DNA of 64,000 bases from Deltaproteobacteria bacterium (GTDB taxonomy: Bacteria > Myxococcota > Myxococcia > Myxococcales > 40CM-4-68-19), in the NCBI GenBank assembly GCA_005879315.1, contig VBLC01000045.1, forward strand, positions 1 through 64,000, in the 5' to 3' direction. Under the pieces are notes generated by a model. The model was not told the origin of the DNA, made no database searches, and saw only the letters and a program-made list of their open reading frames with translations. Of the stretch, positions 8,312-17,581 are shown piece after piece. Positions within the stretch are counted from its first letter, which is position 1. Each line of letters begins with the position of its first letter. Position numbers and translations under genes: made by a program.

Positions 8312-9007
8312 TCAATGCATCATGCGCATCTGCGCCGGCGCCACGCGCTCGCGCAGGTACTTGTCGATCACCTGCCGGTACTCGGTCAGATCGCGGCAGC
8401 CCTGCATCAGCCACTCCCCGCCGATGACCAGCGCGGGGACGCCCTTGATGCCGAGCGCCTCCGCCTCCTCGACCGAGTCGGTCACTTCCGGCTCCAGATG
8501 GGAGTCGTCGAGCCGCTCGACGAAGCGGGTCAGGTCGAGCCCCACCTGCGCGGCCAGTTCCAGCTGCACGTCGCGGCGGGCGACGTTGATGCCTTCGATG
8601 AAGGCCGCGCGCCTCATGGCCTTGAGCAGCGCCCGCTGCCACTCGGATCCCTGCGGCAACGCCGCCTCGAGCGCGACCAGCGGAGGGAGCGAGCTCGAGG
8701 GCGGGTCGGCTCCGGTCCAGAGATCGGCCGTGATGCCCGCGCCCTCGCGCTCGCGCGAGACGCGCCGGAAGTGGCGCGCCAGGACCGCCCGCTCCTTCTT
8801 GTCGGGCAGCTGGTTCTCCGGCCGCAGCGGATAGGGACGCAGCCTCCAGCGCACAAGCGGCCCGTACTCGTCGCGCAGGTACTCGAGCCGCGCATCGGCC
8901 ACGTAGCACCAGGAGCAGAGAACGTCGTGGTACAGCACCAGCTCTAGAGCGGCCGGCTCTCCCTGCAGGCGCTGGAGGACCGCGCCTTGGGCGGGGCGAA
9001 TCGCCAT
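8312..9007 (-). CDS. DsbA-family (FrnE-like) thioredoxin-fold protein
   Basis: This 231-residue protein has the thioredoxin-like active site CSWC in LYHDVLCSWCYV at about residues 30, then a helical insertion, and the cis-proline region GVPALVIGG near the C-terminus. That layout matches FrnE-like DsbA oxidoreductases, which act on disulfides or isomerise 2-hydroxychromene-type substrates. No signal peptide is seen, so it is likely cytoplasmic. I chose the ATG at 9007 because the upstream frame to 9061 has no family residues. A GGGAGAG lies about nine bases before it. Confidence 0.85.
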   Translation of the reverse strand: MAIRPAQGAVLQRLQGEPAALELVLYHDVLCSWCYVADARLEYLRDEYGPLVRWRLRPYPLRPENQLPDKKERAVLARHFRRVSREREGAGITADLWTGADPPSSSLPPLVALEAALPQGSEWQRALLKAMRRAAFIEGINVARRDVQLELAAQVGLDLTRFVERLDDSHLEPEVTDSVEEAEALGIKGVPALVIGGEWLMQGCRDLTEYRQVIDKYLRERVAPAQMRMMH

Positions 9008-9062
9008 GCATCGAGTCTCTCCCGACGAGGCGGCGCCGGGCAAGGAAAATGCTGGCCTCACA

Positions 9063-9124
9063 CTTCAGGTCTCAGGCCTCAAGAAAAGAGAGTCACCCTG
9101 AAGCCTGAAGCCTGAGGTCTGAAG
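9063..9124. repeat. inverted array of the heptamer CCTGAAG
   Basis: Four direct heptamers (CCTGAAG, CCTGAAG, CCTGAGG, TCTGAAG) run from 9097 to 9124. Facing them, 9063-9083 contains three more in reverse orientation. The two 21-base outer arms match at 17 of 21 positions, so the transcript could fold into a long hairpin. The array lies between the DsbA-like and RimK-like genes and includes the last codons and stop (9093-9095) of the latter. It could serve as a terminator or be an inserted short repeat. Confidence 0.7.
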
Positions 9125-10025
9125 CCTTCTTCACTGCCTCCTCGACGATCGCTCCCGCGACGTCGAGACCGGTCGCCCGCTCGAGCCCTTCGAAGCCGGG
9201 GCTGGAATTCACCTCCATCACCTTGGGGCCGTCAGCCGACTCGAGCAGATCGACGCCGGCCACGTCCAGGCCGAGCACGCGCGCCGCTTGCACGGCCGCC
9301 TCCTCGTAGTCGCGCGACAGCGTAAGCGCGGTGCCGGCGCCGCCCCGGTGCAGGTTGCTGCGGAACTCGCCGCTCTTGGCCGCTCGCCGCATGGCGCCGA
9401 CCACGCGCTCGCCGACCACCAGCGCACGGATGTCCGAGCCGCGCGATTCGGCGACGAACTCCTGCAGGAGAATCTGCTCGCCGAGATCCCAGAGGGTGGA
9501 GAGGATGCTCTCGACCTCGGCCTCGCTGTGGGCGATCATCACGCCCACTCCTTGCGTGCCCTGGATGAGCTTGAGGATGGCAGGCAGGCCGCCCACCTGC
9601 GCGACCAGGTCCTTTACCTCGCCGCCGCCGCGCGCCAGCACGGTGCGGGGGATGCGCACGCCTGCGGCGGCGAGCTGCTGCAGGGCGGCGAGCTTGTCGC
9701 GGCTGCGGGCGATGGCGGCGGCGCCATTGAGCAGCGGCACGCCTTGCGCCTCGAGCTGGCGGACCACGGCCAGCCCCGCCGCGGTGACGCTCGCGCCGAT
9801 GCGCGGCAGCACGACCGAGAGCCCGCGCAGCTCCTTGCCGCGGTGGAAGATGCGCGGCTTGCCCGACTCGAGAACGAGATTGCACTTGAGCACGTCGACG
9901 ACGCGGGTGCGAAAGCCGCGGGCGCGCGCCGCCTCGAGCAACCGGCGGCTCGAGTACAGGCTCTTCTTGCGCGAGAGCAGCGCGAGCGTCGCCCGCAGCT
10001 TTACGCGCCTCACCACCCGGGCCAT
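9093..10025 (-). CDS. RimK-like ATP-grasp ligase
   Basis: This 310-residue protein follows the RimK family, which ligates amino acids such as glutamate to protein or peptide carboxylates with ATP. The N-terminal domain (about 1-110) is followed by the ATP-grasp region, with SRDKLAALQQLAAAGVRIP, the ATP-loop lysine in AILKLIQGTQGVGV (about 165-178), QEFVAES, and the metal-binding KVMEVNSSPGFEGLE near 270-285. The last ten residues (ASDLRLQASG) are encoded by the heptamer array, so the original C-terminus was probably altered. The actual substrate is not known. Confidence 0.88.
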   Translation of the reverse strand: MARVVRRVKLRATLALLSRKKSLYSSRRLLEAARARGFRTRVVDVLKCNLVLESGKPRIFHRGKELRGLSVVLPRIGASVTAAGLAVVRQLEAQGVPLLNGAAAIARSRDKLAALQQLAAAGVRIPRTVLARGGGEVKDLVAQVGGLPAILKLIQGTQGVGVMIAHSEAEVESILSTLWDLGEQILLQEFVAESRGSDIRALVVGERVVGAMRRAAKSGEFRSNLHRGGAGTALTLSRDYEEAAVQAARVLGLDVAGVDLLESADGPKVMEVNSSPGFEGLERATGLDVAGAIVEEAVKKASDLRLQASG

Positions 10026-10032
10026 GCGCCGC

Positions 10033-10041
10033 AGTAGAGCA
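10033..10041 (-). promoter_or_regulatory. extended -10 element of the RimK-like gene
   Basis: On the minus strand TGCTCTACT reads as TG, one base, TCTACT, and the hexamer ends seven bases before the ATG at 10025. No Shine-Dalgarno intervenes, so a leaderless transcript is possible. It lies in the 24-base gap after the histidine kinase stop. Confidence 0.4.
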
Positions 10042-10049
10042 CATCGGCT

Positions 10050-12167
10050 TCAGCCTGACGGTTTCGGCGACGGCTCCGCTCCTCGCGTCCGGGCGAGCAG
10101 GCGCTCGACGACCCCCTGCAGTTCCTCCAGCTCGAAGGGCTTGCGCAGCGCCGCATCGGCCTGCACCAGACGGGCCTTCTCCCCCGCGTCGCGGTCGGCG
10201 GAGAAGACCACCAGCGGCACGCCGGGCGCGAGCTGCTCTTCGCGCAGCCGGGAGATCAGCGCCCAGCCGTCCATCACCGGCATCATCAGATCGACGAGCA
10301 TCAGATCGGGCCGAGCGCCGCGCGCGAGCTCGAGCGCTGTCAGACCGTCGCGCGCCTCGTCGACCGCGTAACCCCACTCGCGCAGCACCTGGCCGGTGGC
10401 CTCGAGGATCTCCGGGTCGTCGTCGACCAGGAGCACGCGCGCCTTGCCGTCGCTCTCGTTCTCCTGGGTGTGCGCGAGAGGAAGGAAGACGGTGAAGGTC
10501 GAGCCTCGTCCTGGTTCGCTCTTTACCTCGAAGTGGCCGCCGTGCCCGCGGACGATCTCGTTGGAGACGTAGAGGCCGATACCGAGGCCTCCGTAGTTGC
10601 GCGCGGTCGCATTGTAGGCGCGGAAGAAGCGCTGGAAGAGCCTGTCCTGCTCCTCGGTGGGAATGCCGATGCCCTGGTCGCTCACCGAGATGCAGACCTC
10701 CCCGCTCCGTTTCTCCACCTTGAGGGTGATGGCGCCGCCCTGCGGGCTGTACTTGATGGCGTTGGTGAGGAGGTTGACCAGCACCTGCTCGAGGCGGACC
10801 CGATCTCCCTCGACCACGGCCCGCGTCCGCGGCCGGTGGAAGATGATCTCGTGCTGGCGCGAGACGCTGCGGAAATCGCCCACCACCTGATCGACCAGGT
10901 CGTCGATGACGACGCGCTCGCGCGCGAGGCTGAGCCGCTTCGATTCGAGGCGGGAGAGGTCGAGCAGGTCCTCCACCAGCCGGGTGAGGCGGCCCACCTG
11001 CCGCCGCGCCTTGGCCGCCATCTCCGGCTCGATCGGTTGCTGGCGCTGCAGCCGGCGCTCGATGCTCTGCAGATACATCGAGAGCGGCGTGAGCGGCGTG
11101 CGCAGCTCGTGCGCCGCGACAGTGAGGAAGTCGGCTCGCTGCTGATCGGCCTTCCGCTGCTCGGTCACGTCGACATAGACGAAGAGCCGCCCCAGATACT
11201 CCTCCCGCTGCCCGCGCACCGGCACGCTGAGTCGGGTCAAGAAGCGGTGGCGCGGCTTGTCCAGCTCCAGCTCGTCCTGCGCCGTCCGGTCGGGATTTGC
11301 GAACAGCTCCGCTACGCGCGCCAAAAGCTGCTGGTGGCTTCCGCTGATCACTTGCTCCAGCTTGCGCCGGTAGATGTCCTGCCAGCCCTGCCCGACCATC
11401 GTCCCGAGCGGTGCGCCGAAGAACTCCTCCAGCTTGCGGCTGGCGAGCTGCAGGGCGCCTTTGGCGTCGAAGAGCGCGATGCCGTTCGGGTCGGAGTGGA
11501 AGACCGCGCGCAGCATGGCTGCCCGGCGGTCAGACTCGACGCGCGCCTGCTCCTGCCGGTCGCGCTCCTCGGAGATCTGCCGCACCAGGCGGGCGTTGCG
11601 CACCGCCAGCGCCGCGCGTCCCGCGAGCGAGACGGCGAAGTCGATCTCGGCTTCGCTGTGGCGCTTGCCGTCAGGCCCGGTCGTCGCGAGCAGCATCGTC
11701 CCCATCGGCTCGGGACCATCGAACATCGGCGCGGCCACGAGCGAGGTGAGCCCGACCTCCTTGAGCAAGGCGAGAGCGTCGGGCTGCTTCACCCATTGCT
11801 TGAGCAGCTCGTCGGGGATGTGCTCGATCACCACCGGCCGCTTGAGCACCAGCGGATTGAACTCGGGATTGGCGTCCCAGCGCGAGGGAGGAAGGATGGT
11901 GTTGAGCTTCTTCTCCAGCTCGCGCTGCCGTGGGTCGGGATGATGAGCGGCCACGCTGCGGGTGGTGCCTTCGGGCTGCACCAGGGAAAACGAGACCCAC
12001 CCCCCCATCGCCTCGGTGACGGACTTGACGATGCGGCGAAGCGGCTCGATCTCGTCGGGGCCGACATAGTCGAGCAGTACCCGGGAGACGTCGGACAAGA
12101 TGCGGTGGCGCCGCTCCGCGTCGGCAAGCCTCTCCCCCTCGGTTTCCGCGCTTTCCGGAATCCTCAC
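10050..12167 (-). CDS. hybrid sensor histidine kinase (GAF-PAS-HisKA-HATPase-REC)
   Basis: This 705-residue signal protein has, in order, a GAF-like domain (about 25-195), a PAS domain (about 215-335), the HisKA dimerisation helix with phospho-acceptor His353 in AAHELRTPL, an HATPase domain (about 450-565, with [20 protein letters not shown] and [10 protein letters not shown]) and a C-terminal receiver domain (about 577-695, DDDP and the phospho-aspartate in LMLVDLMMP). No transmembrane segment is visible, so it should sense a cytoplasmic cue. No output regulator is adjacent. The start is GTG at 12167, divergent from purL. Confidence 0.92.
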   Translation of the reverse strand: MRIPESAETEGERLADAERRHRILSDVSRVLLDYVGPDEIEPLRRIVKSVTEAMGGWVSFSLVQPEGTTRSVAAHHPDPRQRELEKKLNTILPPSRWDANPEFNPLVLKRPVVIEHIPDELLKQWVKQPDALALLKEVGLTSLVAAPMFDGPEPMGTMLLATTGPDGKRHSEAEIDFAVSLAGRAALAVRNARLVRQISEERDRQEQARVESDRRAAMLRAVFHSDPNGIALFDAKGALQLASRKLEEFFGAPLGTMVGQGWQDIYRRKLEQVISGSHQQLLARVAELFANPDRTAQDELELDKPRHRFLTRLSVPVRGQREEYLGRLFVYVDVTEQRKADQQRADFLTVAAHELRTPLTPLSMYLQSIERRLQRQQPIEPEMAAKARRQVGRLTRLVEDLLDLSRLESKRLSLARERVVIDDLVDQVVGDFRSVSRQHEIIFHRPRTRAVVEGDRVRLEQVLVNLLTNAIKYSPQGGAITLKVEKRSGEVCISVSDQGIGIPTEEQDRLFQRFFRAYNATARNYGGLGIGLYVSNEIVRGHGGHFEVKSEPGRGSTFTVFLPLAHTQENESDGKARVLLVDDDPEILEATGQVLREWGYAVDEARDGLTALELARGARPDLMLVDLMMPVMDGWALISRLREEQLAPGVPLVVFSADRDAGEKARLVQADAALRKPFELEELQGVVERLLARTRGAEPSPKPSG

Positions 12168-12230
12168 TCTGCAAGTGCAACGTCTTGCGAGAACTTTTGC
12201 AAGTCCGTTTGCGCCGAGTGTGTTCGCGGA

Positions 12231-12239
12231 TGCTAAAGT
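12231..12239 (+). promoter_or_regulatory. extended -10 promoter element of purL
   Basis: TGCTAAAGT (TG, C, TAAAGT) lies 11 bases before the ATG at 12251. Initiation about seven bases downstream of the hexamer would leave a leader of only about five bases. It also overlaps the alternative ATG at 12230, which argues against that codon as the start. Confidence 0.45.
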
Positions 12240-12250
12240 GCGCCGCCCAA

Positions 12251-14497
12251 ATGGGAGCCATCGGCAAGAAGATCATCGAGCAGCACGGCCTCTCGCCCGA
12301 CGAATTCGAGCGCATCCGCCAGGTGCTGGGGCGAGAGCCGAACCTGGTCGAGCTGGGGATCTTCTCGGCGATGTGGAGCGAGCACTGCTCCTACAAATCC
12401 TCGCGCCGCTTCCTCAAGCACCTGCCGACCAAGGGACCGCGCGTCCTGCAGGGCCCTGGCGAGAACGCCGGCGTCGTCGACGTGGGGGGCGGGCTGGCGG
12501 TCGCTTTCAAGATGGAGAGCCACAACCATCCCAGCTACATCGAGCCGTACCAGGGCGCGGCGACTGGCGTGGGCGGAATCCTCCGCGACGTCTTCACCAT
12601 GGGGGCGCGGCCGATCGCCACGATGAATGCCTTGCGCTTCGGCGATCCCTCGCATCCCAAGACGGCGCGGCTCCTGGAGGGGGTGGTCGCGGGCATTGCT
12701 GGTTATGGCAATTGCATAGGAGTTCCTACCGTCGCCGGAGAGGTGGCATTCGACGAGAGCTATAACGGCAATTGTCTGGTCAATGCCTTCACTCTCGGCC
12801 TTCTCAAGAGCAACCGCATCTTCCGCGGCACCGCCTCGGGCGTGGGCAATCCGGTCATCTACATCGGCGCGCGCACCGGCCGCGATGGAATCCACGGCGC
12901 CACCATGGCCAGCGCCGAGTTCGACGAGGCGAGCGAGAGCAAGCGCCCCACCGTGCAGGTGGGCGATCCCTTCATGGAGAAGCTGCTCCTCGAGGCCTGC
13001 CTGGAGCTCTTCAAGACCGACTGCCTGGTGGGCATCCAGGACATGGGCGCGGCTGGGCTGACCTCCAGCAGCGTGGAGATGGCCTCGCGCGCGGGCAGCG
13101 GCCTCGAGCTCGACCTCGATGCGGTGCCCCGGCGCGAGACCGGCATGACGCCCTACGAAGTGATGCTCTCCGAGTCGCAGGAGCGGATGCTGCTGGTGGC
13201 GAAGAAAGGGCGCGAGCAGGAGGTCTTCGCCATCTGCGACAAATGGGACCTCTCCCACGCCCTCGTCGGGCGCGTCACCGCGAGCGGCAAGCTGGTGGTG
13301 AAGAGCGGCGGCGCGGTCGTGGCGGAGCTGCCCATCGCGCCGCTCACCGAAGAGGCGCCTTCGTACGATCGCCCGCGCCGCCGGCCCGCCTGGCAGGATC
13401 AGGTGCAGAAGATGCCGGAGATTGCGCCGCCGCGCGATCTTCTCGCGGCCTTCAAGAAGGTGCTCGGCTCGCTCAACGTCGCCTCGAAGGAGTGGGTGTA
13501 CCGGCAGTACGATCACATGGTCCGCATCGGGACCGCGGTGCGGCCCGGCTCGGGCGATGCGGCGGTGGTGCGCTTCACCGGGCAGCGCGAGGGCGGCGTG
13601 GCGCTCTCGGTCGACTGCAATTCGCGCTGGTGCTTCCTCGAGCCGAGGCTGGGCGCCGCGCACGCGGTTGCGGAGGCGGCGCGCAACGTCTCCTGCGTCG
13701 GCGGAGAGCCGCTGGCGATCACCGATTGCCTCAACTTCGGCAATCCCGAGCGGCCGGAGATCATGTGGCAGTTCGAGCAGGCCTGCCTGGGCATCGCCGA
13801 TGCCTGCAAGGCGCTCGAGACGCCCGTCGTCTCCGGGAACGTCTCGCTCTACAACGAGACCGAGGGCAAGGCTGTCTTTCCCACGCCGATGATCGGCATG
13901 GTCGGACTGATGGACGACTGCGCGCGCAGCGTGGGCAGCGGCTTTCTCTCCGCCGGCGATCGCATTGCGCTTCTCGGCGGCGTCGGCGCAGGCCATCTGG
14001 GCGGCAGCGAATACCTGCGCGCGGTGCAGGGCAAGACGGCAGGTCTCCCGCCGCCGCTCGACTTCGCTCGAGAAAAAGCGGTGCAGCGCGCGGTGCGCGA
14101 ATGCGTGCGGCAAGGAGCCATCCGGGCGGCGCACGATTGCTCGGAGGGCGGCCTCGCGGTGGCGCTGGCGGAGATGTGCTTCGTGCGCGACCTCGGCTGC
14201 CGCGTCCGCTTCCCGCCTTCGAGCTTGCGCCCCGACGCGCTCCTCTTCGGCGAGGACGCCTCGCGCATTCTCGTCTCCTACGCTCCGGCGCAGGCGGAGC
14301 GGGTGAAAGCGATCGGCGCGGCGGCCTCTGTCCGGTGCGAGGAGATCGGCGAGGTCGGCGGCGCGAAGTTGATCCTCGAAGGCTTGCTCGATGTGCCGCT
14401 CGTCGAGCTGCGCGAGCCGTGGGCGCGGGCGATCTCGCGCCTCTTGGGCGAGACCATCCACGCCGTCGCGCTCGAGGGCCACGCCGGCGCTCCTTGA
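12251..14497 (+). CDS. purL: phosphoribosylformylglycinamidine synthase, large subunit
   Basis: PurL is the ATP-using synthetase subunit that converts FGAR to FGAM with ammonia delivered by PurQ. The 748-residue length fits the small three-subunit type. Diagnostic stretches are [23 protein letters not shown] with the catalytic histidine region, [28 protein letters not shown] and [17 protein letters not shown] chose the ATG at 12251 because homologues begin shortly before the helix [10 protein letters not shown] and because a -10 element covers the ATG at 12230. Its stop overlaps the next gene by one base (TGATG). Confidence 0.96.
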   Translation: MGAIGKKIIEQHGLSPDEFERIRQVLGREPNLVELGIFSAMWSEHCSYKSSRRFLKHLPTKGPRVLQGPGENAGVVDVGGGLAVAFKMESHNHPSYIEPYQGAATGVGGILRDVFTMGARPIATMNALRFGDPSHPKTARLLEGVVAGIAGYGNCIGVPTVAGEVAFDESYNGNCLVNAFTLGLLKSNRIFRGTASGVGNPVIYIGARTGRDGIHGATMASAEFDEASESKRPTVQVGDPFMEKLLLEACLELFKTDCLVGIQDMGAAGLTSSSVEMASRAGSGLELDLDAVPRRETGMTPYEVMLSESQERMLLVAKKGREQEVFAICDKWDLSHALVGRVTASGKLVVKSGGAVVAELPIAPLTEEAPSYDRPRRRPAWQDQVQKMPEIAPPRDLLAAFKKVLGSLNVASKEWVYRQYDHMVRIGTAVRPGSGDAAVVRFTGQREGGVALSVDCNSRWCFLEPRLGAAHAVAEAARNVSCVGGEPLAITDCLNFGNPERPEIMWQFEQACLGIADACKALETPVVSGNVSLYNETEGKAVFPTPMIGMVGLMDDCARSVGSGFLSAGDRIALLGGVGAGHLGGSEYLRAVQGKTAGLPPPLDFAREKAVQRAVRECVRQGAIRAAHDCSEGGLAVALAEMCFVRDLGCRVRFPPSSLRPDALLFGEDASRILVSYAPAQAERVKAIGAAASVRCEEIGEVGGAKLILEGLLDVPLVELREPWARAISRLLGETIHAVALEGHAGAP

Positions 14498-15471
14498 TGG
14501 AGACGAGGCTCCTCAGCGCGAGGTCGCCCCCCGACCTCGATGAGGCGGCCGCCCTCTTGCGCCGCGGCGGGCTGGTCGCTTTTCCCACCGAGACCGTCTA
14601 CGGGCTGGGCGCGCTCGCGCTCGAGCCGCTGGCGGTGCGCGGCATCTATGCGGCCAAGGGCCGGCCGCCGACGAATCCGCTCATCGTCCATGTGCTCGGC
14701 GAGGACGATGCGCGCCCTTTGCTCGCCCGCTGGCCGCTCGAGGCGCAGCAGCTGGCGGCGCGCTACTGGCCGGGGCCGCTCACCCTGGTGCTGCCGCGCA
14801 CTGCGCTCGTCCCCGACGAGGTCACCGCCGGCGGCGAGACCGTGGGCGTTCGCGCGCCGTCCCATCCAGTGGCGCGCGCGCTGCTCGAGCGGCTGGGAGC
14901 GCCGCTCGCGGCGCCGAGCGCGAACAGCGCCCAGCACGTCTCCCCGACGTCGGCGGCGCACGTGCTGCGCGATCTGAATGGCCGCATCGATGCGGTGCTC
15001 GACGGCGGGCGCTGCTCGGTGGGCATCGAATCCACCGTGCTGGGGCTCGACGGGCCGGTGCCTCGGCTCCTGCGCGCGGGGGCCATTTCGCGAGCGGAGC
15101 TCGAGGAGATGCTCGGGCCGCTCGAGATCGGCCCGCGACCCGGTGTGGTGCCGCAGTCGCCGGGGCAGAACCGCCGCCACTACGCGCCGGCAGCTCTGGT
15201 GCGCCTTTCGTCGCGCGCGGGCTTGACCGACGCGGTCGCGAGCCTTTCGGGGCGGATCGGCGTCCTGCTCCGCGGCGATACTCCCGCGCCGGCCGCGGCG
15301 GCCGTGGCGCGGCTGCCCGCGGACGCGACCGCCTATGCGCGCGGACTCTACGCGGCTCTCCGGGAGCTGGAGGATTCCGATTGCAGCGCCATCGTCGTCG
15401 AGCAAGTGCCGGACGGAGCGGAGTGGGACGCGATCCGCGACCGGCTGGCGAGGGCGGCGGCCCCGGAGTGA
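14497..15471 (+). CDS. sua5: L-threonylcarbamoyladenylate synthase (YrdC/Sua5)
   Basis: This 324-residue enzyme makes threonylcarbamoyl-AMP, the first intermediate for the t6A modification of ANN-decoding tRNAs. The YrdC domain spans about 1-200, with FPTETVYGLG, the nucleotide-binding KGRPPTNPLIVH, RYWPGPLTLVL, PSANSA and SVGIESTVLGL. The C-terminal Sua5 domain (about 215-324) starts after the linker SPGQNRRHYAP, which makes it the long Sua5 type rather than short TsaC. It overlaps the purL stop by one base and is probably co-transcribed. Its stop lies two bases from the convergent psuG stop. Confidence 0.94.
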   Translation: METRLLSARSPPDLDEAAALLRRGGLVAFPTETVYGLGALALEPLAVRGIYAAKGRPPTNPLIVHVLGEDDARPLLARWPLEAQQLAARYWPGPLTLVLPRTALVPDEVTAGGETVGVRAPSHPVARALLERLGAPLAAPSANSAQHVSPTSAAHVLRDLNGRIDAVLDGGRCSVGIESTVLGLDGPVPRLLRAGAISRAELEEMLGPLEIGPRPGVVPQSPGQNRRHYAPAALVRLSSRAGLTDAVASLSGRIGVLLRGDTPAPAAAAVARLPADATAYARGLYAALRELEDSDCSAIVVEQVPDGAEWDAIRDRLARAAAPE

Positions 15472-15473
15472 TC

Positions 15474-16382
15474 TCAGACCCGCGCGCTGAGCAACGCGAC
15501 CGCGATCTGAGCCGCCACGCGCGCGTTGTTCTCCAGCAGCTCCAGATTTGCCTGCTGCGTGCGCCCGCCGGTCGCGTCGGCCAGCGCGGCGAGGAGAAAG
15601 GGCGTCACTTCCTTGCCCGGCAGCTTGCGTCGTGCGGCCGCGCGCAAGGCAGCCGCCAGCGCCGTCTCGATCTCGGCCCGCGGCAGAGGCGAAGGAGGCG
15701 GCACCGCCACGACCGCCCCGCCCGGCGACAGCTCCCAGTGCATCCGCAGCGCCGCGGCGACCTCCGCCGGCCCCTCGAAGCGATGCTCGAGCGCGATGCC
15801 GCTCGCCTCGGTGAAGAAAGCCGGCAGCTGGGAAGTCCGGTAGCCCCACAGCGGCACGCCGAGCGTCTCCAGCATCTCCGCCGTCGCAGCCAGATCGAGA
15901 ATCACCTTCGGCCCGGCACAGACCACGCACACTCGCCGCCGCGCGATCTCGGCGAGGTCGGCGGAGACGTCCGGGGGATCGAGCGGATCCACCCGGCGGT
16001 GCACGCCGCCGATTCCGCCAGTCGCGAAGAGCCGGATGCCGGCCCGCTCGGCGATGGCGCAGGTCGCTGAGACGGTCGTCCCGGCATCGCGGCCGGCGCC
16101 GCAAAGAGCCGCGAGATCGCGAGCGCCCGCCTTGGCGGCCTTGCGCGAGGGATCGGCGAGCCGCTCGAGCTGGGCCTCGCTGGCGCCGACCACCAGCTCT
16201 CCCCCGAGAACCGCGATCGCTGCCGGGACAGCTCCCTCGGCTCGCACCGCCGCGCCGCAGCTACGCGCGGCTTGCAGATTCGCCGGCGGCGGCAGCCCCT
16301 GCGCGACCACGCTGGTCTCGAGAGCGACCACGGCGCGTCCTTCGCGCAGCGCTGCCGCCACTTCCTCCGAGACGCGAAGCAT
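15474..16382 (-). CDS. psuG: pseudouridine-5'-phosphate glycosidase
   Basis: PsuG splits pseudouridine 5'-phosphate into uracil and ribose 5-phosphate. The 302-residue protein carries the family stretches [61 protein letters not shown] and [12 protein letters not shown]. The ATG at 16382 has AAGG seven to eight bases upstream, and longer readings run into the ceramidase-like gene. The usual partner, pseudouridine kinase PsuK, is not in this window. It is the last gene of the MsrP-NlpC-ceramidase-like unit, with eight bases after the preceding stop. Confidence 0.92.
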   Translation of the reverse strand: MLRVSEEVAAALREGRAVVALETSVVAQGLPPPANLQAARSCGAAVRAEGAVPAAIAVLGGELVVGASEAQLERLADPSRKAAKAGARDLAALCGAGRDAGTTVSATCAIAERAGIRLFATGGIGGVHRRVDPLDPPDVSADLAEIARRRVCVVCAGPKVILDLAATAEMLETLGVPLWGYRTSQLPAFFTEASGIALEHRFEGPAEVAAALRMHWELSPGGAVVAVPPPSPLPRAEIETALAAALRAAARRKLPGKEVTPFLLAALADATGGRTQQANLELLENNARVAAQIAVALLSARV

Positions 16383-16390
16383 GCCGCCTT

Positions 16391-17581
16391 CTACCGGAGG
16401 CCAAGCGCCCGCGCGAGGTCGGGACCGAAGTACGTCTTCGAGCTCTCGCCCTCGCCGCGCTGCCAGCGCTCGGGCGTCTCGACATAGCCGATGTAGCCGT
16501 CGGCGAACGAGACGAGCACCTCCGGCCGCGCGCGCAGCCCGAGCTCGCCCACGGCCTCGCCGGGAACTCCGATCAGCGAGATCGGCCCGATGCGCAGCCG
16601 CGTCTGCACGGCGAACCGATCGAGAGCGAGCGCAAAAAGATTGCTTGCCGCGCGCCGCAAGAGAAACGGCACGCGCCGGCTCGCCTGCGCGCGCGGCAGG
16701 GCGAGAAGGTGCGTCTCGCAGGCGAGCGAAATCGCCGACGATGTCTCGGCGCCGGCGAGAATGCGCGCGGCTTCCGATTGCACGCGCCGCCCGGGGTCCG
16801 CGCCGCTCCAGGTCGCGTTGCCAACCGCGCCTTGCAGCAAGAGCGCATCGTCCCGCAGCTGTCCTGGCCAGTCGCGCGAGATGCGCAGCTCGGCGCGAGG
16901 CATGCTCGTCGGATGCATGGCGTAGACGATCGCGGTCGCCACGCCTGGGATTTCGACCGCCACCAGCTCGGGATCGATCGGCCCCTCGCTCCGCAGCTGC
17001 GCAGGTCCCTGCGGCCACTCCTTCCTGGCAGCGCGCAGCTGGGCCGGTCGAATCGACTTTCCCGCCGTGGTCAGCGCCTCCGCCGCCGCCTGCGCAATGG
17101 CGTCGCGCTGCTCGCGGTCGAACGCTCCCGCGCCGGCCCAGCCGGCGAGGAGGTTGTCCCAGGCGCCGCCCGGCCCCGAGTGCGTGTGCGTAGCCGCAAG
17201 CAAGAGGCAGGTCTGCGGGCCGAGGTTGGCGCGCCGGAGGACTTCCTCCTCCAGCTCGCCGGGGATGAGCACCGTATCGATGTTGGCGATGAAGGCCTGG
17301 GCGCCGCCCGCCTCGACGGCGAGGGCGCGCGCGTAGACCGGTTCGCCGGGCAGCTCCGCACGCCGATGGCCGGGATAACCGCCGAGGACCGGCCGCTCGC
17401 CGAGCGCGATCTTCACCCGAGCCGCTCCCGCGCGGAGCGGCCCTTGCCCTCGCGAACTCGCGGCGGCGCGGCCATGGACGATGGCAGGGACCTCGCCGGG
17501 ATCCTCGCCCAGCGGAATCACGCAGAATGCAACGACCGCCGCGGCCACCGCCGCGCCGGCCAGGGCGAGCGCGTGCTTCAG
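16391..17581 (-). CDS. neutral-ceramidase-like protein, membrane-anchored, altered active-site motif
   Basis: This protein of about 396 residues resembles the N-terminal domain of neutral/alkaline ceramidases, which hydrolyse the amide of ceramide. The zinc-site motif THTHSGPGG lies at about 131-139 and a second histidine in MHPTSM at about 222. The place where ceramidases carry the GDVSPN serine nucleophile instead reads QGAVGNATW (about 250-258), so classical activity is doubtful. Starting at CTG 17581 (overlapping the upstream stop as CTGA) gives a credible signal anchor, [18 protein letters not shown]. The GTG at 17548 would remove its positive end. An unusual start is therefore likely but unproven. 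Confidence 0.7.
   Translation of the reverse strand: MKHALALAGAAVAAAVVAFCVIPLGEDPGEVPAIVHGRAAASSRGQGPLRAGAARVKIALGERPVLGGYPGHRRAELPGEPVYARALAVEAGGAQAFIANIDTVLIPGELEEEVLRRANLGPQTCLLLAATHTHSGPGGAWDNLLAGWAGAGAFDREQRDAIAQAAAEALTTAGKSIRPAQLRAARKEWPQGPAQLRSEGPIDPELVAVEIPGVATAIVYAMHPTSMPRAELRISRDWPGQLRDDALLLQGAVGNATWSGADPGRRVQSEAARILAGAETSSAISLACETHLLALPRAQASRRVPFLLRRAASNLFALALDRFAVQTRLRIGPISLIGVPGEAVGELGLRARPEVLVSFADGYIGYVETPERWQRGEGESSKTYFGPDLARALGLR

Noticed and set aside
6488-8947. 819-residue open frame antisense to the Fe-S protein and DsbA-like genes
   Set aside because: The opposite strand has clear cysteine-cluster motifs; this frame is a mirror of codon bias.
12772-14496. N-terminal part of an 899-residue frame that ends in Sua5
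   Set aside because: Bases before 14497 are purL in another frame; only the part from the ATG at 14497 has Sua5 motifs.
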